From Acanthaster planci (Eukaryota; Echinodermata; Asteroidea; Valvatida; Acanthasteridae), in contig NW_019091636.1 in assembly GCF_001949145.1 (NCBI RefSeq), positions 3,275 through 17,416 on the forward strand: a stretch of DNA of 14,142 nt, given 5' to 3'. Made by a program: the position numbers and the translations under genes. This document shows, one piece after another, positions 7,398 through 14,142 of the stretch (positions are counted from its first letter, which is position 1; the number at the start of each line of letters is the position of its first letter). The notes beneath the pieces were generated by a model that made no database searches, was not told the DNA's origin, and saw only the letters and a list, made by a program, of their open reading frames with translations.

Positions 7398-7893
7398 TCA
7401 GGCAAAGGTTTTCTAGAGCCTTTTAGCTCATTGAGTTTTTATTTCTGTTTTTTTACCCTGGGCTGGAAATTGGCAGCTTGTACAACGTTTACATACGAAA
7501 CTATAGTTTTCAATTTATTCGTATAATATTGAATAATGGCTGGAAGAGAAACTCCACAGATTAAGGCCTATAATATATGTACTAATATAAATAAATGCAA
7601 TGGTTACTTTAGCTTAACTGATTTCAGAATCAAGAAGTCCAATATGTTCTAAAGAGTCTCGCCAGTCCTTTGCTTACATTGAAGTAGGAATTTAGAATCG
7701 TTAATGGATATAAGATTGATATTTTTGCTTTTATAAGTTCCAAGGTTTTACCATATAACAAGATGTGCAGTACAGTGGTCGAAAAAAAAAACAGCTTACG
7801 CTAGCCAAGCGGACAGGCTACATGCAATTTGCAATGTTTCCATGGGAACAGTTGTGTATTGAGGTAAGCGCAAGGTGGTGCACATAGAACAGA
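7398..7893. other. AT-rich spacer, no gene seen
   Basis: This is AT-rich DNA with poly-T and poly-A runs (near 7448 and 7783) between the repeat copies. No open frame, RNA gene or motif is supported. Confidence 0.6.
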
Positions 7894-7984
7894 CTAGAGT
7901 ATAATTGACTACTTTGGTTCAATGTTGGGGTCAAAAAGAGCCAGCATGGTGCCGAAAATAGAGTATAACTGAGTAGTTTGGTTT
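7894..7984 (+). repeat. Local repeat family, partial tandem copies
   Basis: TAGAGTATAATTGACTACTTTGG-like sequence (7895-7917) recurs with few changes at 7959-7981, a period of 64. Between them is the family core TTCAATGTTGGGG...AGCCAGCATGGTGC, related to the ends of the 7290 and 7997 copies. Confidence 0.75.
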
Positions 7985-8103
7985 AAAGAATGTGTCAAAT
8001 TGTGTTGGCTTTTATTCCAGTTGACTAGAAATCCCACCCCCACCCCTTCAATGTTGCGGTAGAAAGGAACCAGCATGGTGCAGAGTTTCTCCCAACATTG
8101 AAC
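7917..8103. repeat. 187-bp segment with perfect 13-bp inverted ends
   Basis: GTTCAATGTTGGG (7917-7929) is the exact reverse complement of CCCAACATTGAAC (8091-8103). The segment encloses parts of the local repeat family. It could be a tiny non-autonomous element or a by-product of nested repeats; no target-site duplication is visible. Confidence 0.5.
7997..8085 (+). repeat. Local repeat family, copy 2
   Basis: This is the direct repeat of 7290-7384, offset by about 700 bases: TGTGTTGG, TTTTATTCCAGTTGACTAG, AAATCCCA, CTTCAATGTTG and CCAGCATGGTGCAGA. The copies differ by scattered substitutions and short indels, so the duplication is not very recent. Confidence 0.75.
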
Positions 8104-11100
8104 GGGGGGTATTGGAATTCCGTCCAATGATGGTAATTTTTGCTTTTGTTTTCAATGAAAACTTCTTATATCATTTTAAATTTGAACTCTTAATTTCTTT
8201 TTTCCGGCTAGTGCCAACTAATAATTGTCGTTTTGTGGAATTCGGTTGTGAAAGCATTAAAGGCAGACTAAGTGATTAGGTGGTCTCTAGTTGGTTTGTT
8301 GGAACTGCTCCACTGTGTCAATGTTGGTTTATTACTCACTGCACAGTAAAGTCAGGTTATGCCCATAAAATCTGCAGAGGGCAGTCTGCAAGCATGCACT
8401 ATATCAGGTTGTGGTATTGAGCTGATAGTTTGTCTCTCTGTGGGTTGGCATTCAAGGGGGGATAGCACTAGGGGCGGGCGCTGAAAGGATGACTGCTGCA
8501 TGTCTTATAAAAGTCGTTTTATATTATCATCTCATAATCTTGAATTTAGATATAATTTCTAAACATGGACAGTCTGTACTTTTAAATACAGGGTGGCATA
8601 AGCAAGTAAAGTGTTACAAATACACCCACTATTCTAATTCTGGCGAGGCCATTTGGAGTTGAGAGGAATGAAATTTCTCTCTCCTCTTTTCACCAAAAGA
8701 GCTTCCCTGAGCCAGGCGTTTGAGCCATGGTGAATCTGCCGAAATTATACAAATTAGGAATCAGAGACATGGGAAACACTGATTGTCAACATCAATTTTC
8801 AAACAAAATTGGTATCAATGTATATGTACATGCAAATGTACCATCGGTATATTTGTGCTCAAGCAAAATTACTGGAATACTAGCATTTACATGCATACGA
8901 ATATAATTTTTTTACGGTATAATTCAGAGCTCACTGTCAGAATTTCCAGACCTACCATTTCTTCAGGATAATTGAGCGCCCTACTCATTACAAAGCTTAA
9001 GTTCAAATATTCTCTAGCATTTCCGGAAGTGAGTGAAGAATCACTTTAATTAACTGAGGTAGCAGTTTTGTCCATTTCGAACCAACTTATAAATTACAAA
9101 TCCAGACATGTGTAACCAGTCTTCCTTCCTCCATGGTATAACTAGAACCACATGGATGGACCTTAGTACGATGAGATGTGCATGAAAAAAGGAGACTGTT
9201 TAGGGTTAATGTGTTATTTTGAACCAATGATTCCATTGCTTTACGTTGAAAGAGAGAGCAAATGTTATAACTAAGGGCTCAGCTTACGGGAAACTGGAGA
9301 CCAGAGTTAACATTGACATGATTGGCCTACGCTCATGCCACATGCTCGGTTGACAGCACTGTGATGATTCTCAAAAATGCCAAATAAAAAGTTAATCAAA
9401 GTTAATCGACAACTCAAAAGTTTAATCCATCCTCACTGTACTTTAAGTTTGGTTTTACCTGTTGAAATTAATAATAAAAATGCAAATTACGCCTATCAGT
9501 GGTGGTTCTTCTGAGACAATTTGACTAGACGGTCTCGCTCAGTACACGAATAATGCTAATGTTTGCGTCTGTGACAGTCAGGTTTGCCCATGGTTTTTGA
9601 AAAGAGCATCCTCCGTGAAATTACACTCTCGCTCCTTCTGTTGTTGGTCTATAAGTTAGTTTCCCTACTTGCTTTTCTCTCCCCTCCCCGAAAAACAAAA
9701 CACGTGTTCTTGCTTCCGCTCAGAGTGAACGTATTAAAGGGTTTATAACCGTATTGGCGCAATATGTAATGGTGCAATATCTTATGGAATGAGTAAAGTG
9801 AGCAACTAGGATCAAGACTAAATTAAATCAGACAGTAAAGAAAGCATCAATTTAGTAGCCTAGCAGCTGTGGGATAAGTAAAGCCTACAGCATAAACTAT
9901 GAACCACTCATCTAATTAATATCATACAACTGATTCAATAATCCGAGTGGCATCTCCAGTGGTCTACCTCTCAAGACATTTTTAACTCGTGGACAATTTC
10001 ACGTTTTGTTGATGAGGACACACTTTTTTAATTCTTGGTTCTCGATCCGCCTTGAAAAGAATTAGAAAATAAATTATTTTGGCATGTTTTTGGACCAACC
10101 TTTCTGAGAAAAATTGATCAAATAGATACAATATTATTTTTTATTCCAACCACCGCTAAAAGCTATGCAACCGTTCTTTATTTGGAAATCCTTTCATTTC
10201 CAAAATGATTTTTTCTTCCTGCGTTCTTAAATGTGGCAATTGATATTTTGAGGAACGAAAAATTCATATATATGTTTTGTCGCTCTCCACTCTAAATGTT
10301 TTTTGCCTAAAAGCTCGAGGACCGAGGCATAAAAAAGTTTAAGCTGAGGAACATACCCCTAAAACAATTCATTCATTACCTACAAAGAACGCGTCGAATC
10401 TCCAGAATGCCACAAATTTCAGGATAGGTGTAACCTGCTCCAAAAGAATGGCGTACTAGCTCATCTTGTGACATTTTTGTCAACGTGAAGAAATAAATCA
10501 TATGCCAAATTTCGAAAAAATCATTTAACGTGAAGTGGAGGAAAGTTTCACGACAATTAATTCATAACATAAAATCGATCGTTCAGGAACTGTTATATGA
10601 GTCATGGAGTGGAAAGTGGCATCATGTACAGTACTTGCGAAGGTCGTTTAGTTCGGAAAGGGGAAATAACCACACCGTATCAACTGTCGACAGCACTGTT
10701 CCTTCTGCAGCTTTCTTGTTTTAATGATTTCAAGGGCAAATGCCGGCCAGACCCATGCAATCCAAGTAACTGGGTACTCCTTTCCCCCTAGCCTTTCAGG
10801 GTTTTATCTGTATCACATCATACAAAAAAGTACCATAAACAGAGTACAATTAATGTGTGATTTTTAGGGAAATGGAAAGCACCCCGCAGTCAAGTTGTTC
10901 GGATAGGCACCGAAGAACTTCATGCATGAAGTCAAAAAAGGACACTGTCCTGATGCCAACGCGAAGAAGGCTTCGTTAATGTGTAGTCTGATGAAGTTCT
11001 GTTCATCGTTGTCAAGCAAAACTAGTTCTAGCACAACAACTACTACAAAGACTCCATAAATTATATACATATCGCAAGAGGCTTGAGCCTTTTCCACCGT

Positions 11101-11993
11101 AAGAAATTGCCCGAAATTTTATAAATCGGTTACAAGATAGAATTAGTCTGCGGCTGCTTTCAAAACAGCGCCACCTACATACTAGCGAAAACAAAATCAC
11201 AGAAACGTTAAAGCGACGATGCGACACTCCCACGCGTAAACTGGCAGTAATGGAATTCCATACAGTGGGGTTGTGGGCCGACGTGGGCCGAAACCAGTGG
11301 TGCTGATCAGCCCACGACCACGCGTGGTAACCGGGCCGAATCAGCGCGGCACACTGGATCGCGGCAATGGTGAACAGGCTTCGAAGCCAATTGTAAAACG
11401 ACGCAGTATGCTCGCTCATATCAGTTGTTCTAGACCACAAACACGACTGATTAACAACTTCATTTTAAGTATGATGCGTCGTCCACTGATCTGTGAGCAA
11501 AAACTTCGCCGATAACTTGTTTGTGTTTAGTACTTATTTTAGCGAATATCCGTTCAATAGGCTCCCAATGAAAACAGGGCTCTAGATTTGGTTCTAGACG
11601 CAAGATGCAGCCTGTCTGCCCATTGGGATAAGATCGGTTCAGAGAATGTGAGAGAGTTCACAGCTGCGCTGGATGAGTCCACCCTCCCCACCACACGATG
11701 ATGTGTAAAGCCTTTATTCAGCCGAGCATGGGGACAGAATGGATCACATAATAACCACACACGAATTAAAGAGTGAACTTAAAGGCTATTAACAACCGAG
11801 AGATCAAGTAGTAATTGGCTATAACTTCAGTACTGTGCGCTCAGCTCTCTCGCTGTCATTTGACCCGCAAGTTCGTGTAACAGAACAGCTGTAAGTAAAA
11901 GGAATACACATTTTTAATGCCATACTAGATGCGCCATTCTTCCAGTGCATTTTTCAGTCCTTGGAGTATCAGCAACATCATCGTGTCGATTTC
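8104..11993. other. Intergenic DNA without a recognisable gene
   Basis: This is about 3.9 kb of mostly AT-rich sequence upstream of the gene B duplicated unit. Open frames are short and featureless; the longest, 142 codons on the minus strand at 11012-11440, shows no known domain. A GC-richer, palindrome-rich patch lies around 11230-11380. The last few hundred bases could belong to the duplicated 5' flank, but the matching part of copy A would lie before the window. Confidence 0.6.
11317..11328. repeat. 12-bp perfect palindrome in a GC-rich patch
   Basis: ACCACGCGTGGT is self-complementary. Nearby GCTGATCAGC (11302-11311) is another perfect palindrome, and GTGGGCCGA-like words repeat at about 11273-11290. 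Function is unknown. Confidence 0.5.
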
Positions 11994-12670
11994 AATGCAA
12001 GAAATCTTATTACAGGCGTACTGACTGCTGTATTTTTCATCAGTTACAGTCATTATCTTCCTGCATGGAGTGAACCCGAGACATTCACGCTTATATAAGA
12101 TATATTCAAACACGTCAAGATTGTAGGAGTCTTTGTCGTAGATTGTCGCCTCAGTAATCTAATAGCTCCATAGAGGCCAACCTCACAGTGTCTTGTCGTC
12201 CCTCGTGTCTCTTCATTAACGGATTGTCTAAATCCCGAGTGACGGGAAGACAGATTTACGCGATATGGCGGTGGCAGATGCGAGCATGAAGTGAAAGCGA
12301 TATCCTCTTAAAAGGAGACAGCTCTGAATCCATCCTCATACGAGCACAGACCTCCGTGTACGTTGAGCAGGCATAAATGCAAGGCTTGCTGAGCACTCAA
12401 AATGACCCATTAGATCGACTTAAGAGCTTTTAGGAGCTATATACGTGGGCCTTATTCAGAATGAAAGGTTTGGAAATCTGAAAAGCAGTCCGATATAGAA
12501 ATTACAACGTCGCGATATAGCATGCCACGAAAAGCTGTCAAATTTCGAAGTTAACGTGGTAACAAAATTCCGTTTGCCCTGAACTCCTGAGTTGTGAGTT
12601 ATTAGCAGACACATCGAACATTCCACTTAGAACAAAACTGACCTGTGAAGTTCTTGCCATTCCGTCCAGT
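11994..12670 (+). repeat. 5' flank of receptor gene B, copy of 1-726
   Basis: It aligns with the start of the window from AATGCAAGAAATC onward. The offset drifts from 11993 at the start to 11944 at the ATG because this copy is about 49 bases shorter. The TATA-like string and the pyrimidine-rich CCGTCCAG directly before TATGG are retained. It probably contains the promoter and 5' UTR of gene B. Confidence 0.85.
12092..12099 (+). promoter_or_regulatory. TATA-like box, candidate core promoter of gene B
   Basis: TATATAAG, identical to 100-107 and in the same context, lies about 570 bases before the ATG. The support and doubts are the same as for the first copy. Confidence 0.25.
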
Positions 12671-14002
12671 ATGGAGACTGGTACATCCTGGTTGTTCACG
12701 CTACTAACGGAGTCCGGCGACGTGTCGAGTGAAGGTCTTTCAGCGTGGCCCAATGACAGCAGCCCGGCAACAGTGACAATGGAATCCCCGAATGGACCTT
12801 ATTCTACAGCACGCACTGATATTGGTGACTACTTCCTTAATGAAAGCACTCTGACCGAAGCCTTGCTTTATACCGAGTCCGATCCTGTCCAAGATACGCC
12901 CAAGATATCCACGTGGCTAATTCTTCACGCCGTGATACGTGCAGTTGTCCTGTTCATTACATTTGGGGCGAATGTTTTAGTTCTTTACGCGTACGCAAGG
13001 ACAAAGAAACTGCGCACCTATACCAATTATTACATCGTAGGCTTAGCAGTTGCAGACTTGGTCAGTGGCGGCGTTATGCCTGTACTAGGATTCTTGGAAG
13101 ACTTCCAAGAGAACTGGCCTTTTAGTGAGGCCTACTGCACATGCACCATATATTTCGATCACATTTTCCTGCAAGCAACCTTCATGATGACGCTCGTCAT
13201 CTGCTACGACCGGTTCCGGGCGACCAACATGCCGCTGAAGCATTTGTCGGAGAAGACGCTGGGCCACGCATGCTTCCTGATATTCCTCGGTTACTTCATC
13301 CCAGTACTGCTGTGGACGCCTGTGATCATTATCCTCCCGTACGCCGGAGTCATCGGGCGGGTGCGACCTCCCAGTTGTCATGGCCCATACGCCTTCTATC
13401 CGGGGTTGTTGACATTTACGGTGCTCTCTCTATCCTGGGCACCCATGAGCCTGGCTGTTGTCCTGTACGCTTTAGTCTACTGCGCTATTATTCGCAAAGG
13501 TCTTGAAAAAAATCGAGGAAATGCAAAACCGACTGTCTCCCGGGCCATTTTCAAGAGAAAGGCGTTGCCCAAAGAATCTTTCTCGACAAGTAATTGCTCT
13601 GACGCGGAATTACCCGAACAAGCAAGAGACGCGGAGAATGCCTCCTCTGTGTTGAGCGTCTCGGCCGCAGTCTCCCGAGGAATGAGCAACCCAGCTTTGG
13701 AGGTTTTTCTGGAAAGTGATCAAAGCGCTGACGCGGTTAAGTACCATGGAACGACTGGGCCAACACGAAGGCGGACTACACCTTCAACAGGGCAACCTCA
13801 CCCCCACGACAGACCGGGAGACTCAGCGCGCTTTGGACAATTGTCCAAACGCGAGAGTCGTCTGGCCACTGGACGTGCAACCCGCACCCTCACCCTTGTC
13901 TTCACGACCATGATCGTGTCTGCCATGCCTTGGTCGGTGTTTGCCTTGTGGGCAGCAGTGGACCCAGTGAGCTTACCGCCGTCAATTGTGAGCATCTTCA
14001 AG
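12671..14002 (+). CDS. Receptor gene B exon 1: aminergic-like class A GPCR, TM7 exon outside the window
   Basis: This is a tandem paralogue of gene A, encoding 444 residues up to a phase-0 donor CAAG|GTGAGT at 14003. Hallmarks match: Asn1.50 = N101, D129 in LAVAD, Cys156 and Cys236, Asp163 at 3.32, DRF 180-182, P258 (5.50), Y266 (5.58) and P420 (6.50). Position 6.48 is again Ala (A418). It has the same start METGTSWLF. Differences from gene A cluster in the N-terminus (a seven-codon longer stretch around 41-56) and in ICL3 (about 280-405), while the helices differ by few, mostly conservative changes. TM1 and TM2 are closer to consensus (GAN and LAVAD versus WAN and LAVSD in A). There is no internal stop or frameshift. 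TM7 and the tail must lie downstream of 14142. Ligand and G-protein coupling are unknown. Confidence 0.92.
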
Positions 14003-14142
14003 GTGAGTGTTGTTTTATGAGCATCCAGTTTCAGTCGTCGTTTGTTTGTTTGTTTGTTTGTTTGTTGGTTGGTTGGGGTGGGTGTGTGTTTGTTTGTTGG
14101 GTTCTTTGTTTGTTTGTTTGTTTGTTTGTTTGTTTGTTTGTT
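14003..14142 (+). other. Start of the gene B intron, cut by the window end
   Basis: The donor GTGAGTGTTGTTTTA matches gene A's intron start almost exactly, and similarity continues to the TTTG tract. The acceptor and TM7 exon are not in the window, so whether this intron also carries a Penelope-like element cannot be seen. Confidence 0.88.
14037..14142 (+). repeat. Expanded (TTTG)n microsatellite
   Basis: A tract of over 100 bases of TTTG units, interrupted by TTGG and GGGTGGGTGTG variants, runs to the window end. The equivalent tract in gene A is about 39 bases. The window may stop here because of the repeat. Confidence 0.92.

Noticed and set aside
9390-9410. Short tandem AGTTAATC words
   Set aside because: Only two units in AT-rich DNA; not distinguishable from chance.
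11012-11440. 142-codon minus-strand open frame
   Set aside because: No known motif, and no upstream or downstream gene signals; it fits chance in a GC-richer patch.

Overview
The window looks like animal nuclear DNA, probably from an invertebrate. It has intron-split receptor genes with GT-AG junctions, long AT-rich intergenic DNA, TTTG microsatellites and a Penelope-like retroelement. I cannot name the species; an invertebrate deuterostome such as amphioxus is only a guess.

Layout: (1) 1-726 is the 5' flank of receptor gene A. (2) 727-2037 and 4538-4714 are the two coding exons of gene A, a class A (rhodopsin-family) G-protein-coupled receptor of the aminergic type, closest in feel to histamine H3 / muscarinic receptors. 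The 2.5 kb phase-0 intron separates TM6/ECL3 from TM7. (3) That intron carries an antisense, broken Penelope-like element (2372-4257). It has 93-bp inverted terminal repeats, reverse-transcriptase fragments, a GIY-YIG endonuclease and hammerhead-ribozyme-like motifs in its ends. (4) 4715-11993 is about 7.3 kb with no recognisable gene; it holds a plausible poly(A) signal and a small local repeat family near 7.3-8.1 kb. (5) 11994-12670 repeats the 5' flank of gene A. (6) 12671-14002 is exon 1 of receptor gene B, a close tandem paralogue whose TM7 exon lies beyond the window. (7) 14003-14142 is the start of its intron, ending in an expanded TTTG repeat.

The two receptors arose by a tandem duplication with a period of about 11.9 kb that includes the upstream DNA, so both may have started with the same promoter. 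Both keep the aminergic Asp3.32, the DR(F) motif, the disulphide cysteines and Pro5.50/Tyr5.58. Both lack Trp at the 6.48 toggle position (Ala instead). Their N-termini and third intracellular loops have diverged more than the membrane core.

The most interesting features are the unusual TM6 shared by both receptors, and the Penelope-like remnant, whose best-preserved ribozyme-like motif lies in the sense of the receptor pre-mRNA. No wholly new system is evident.
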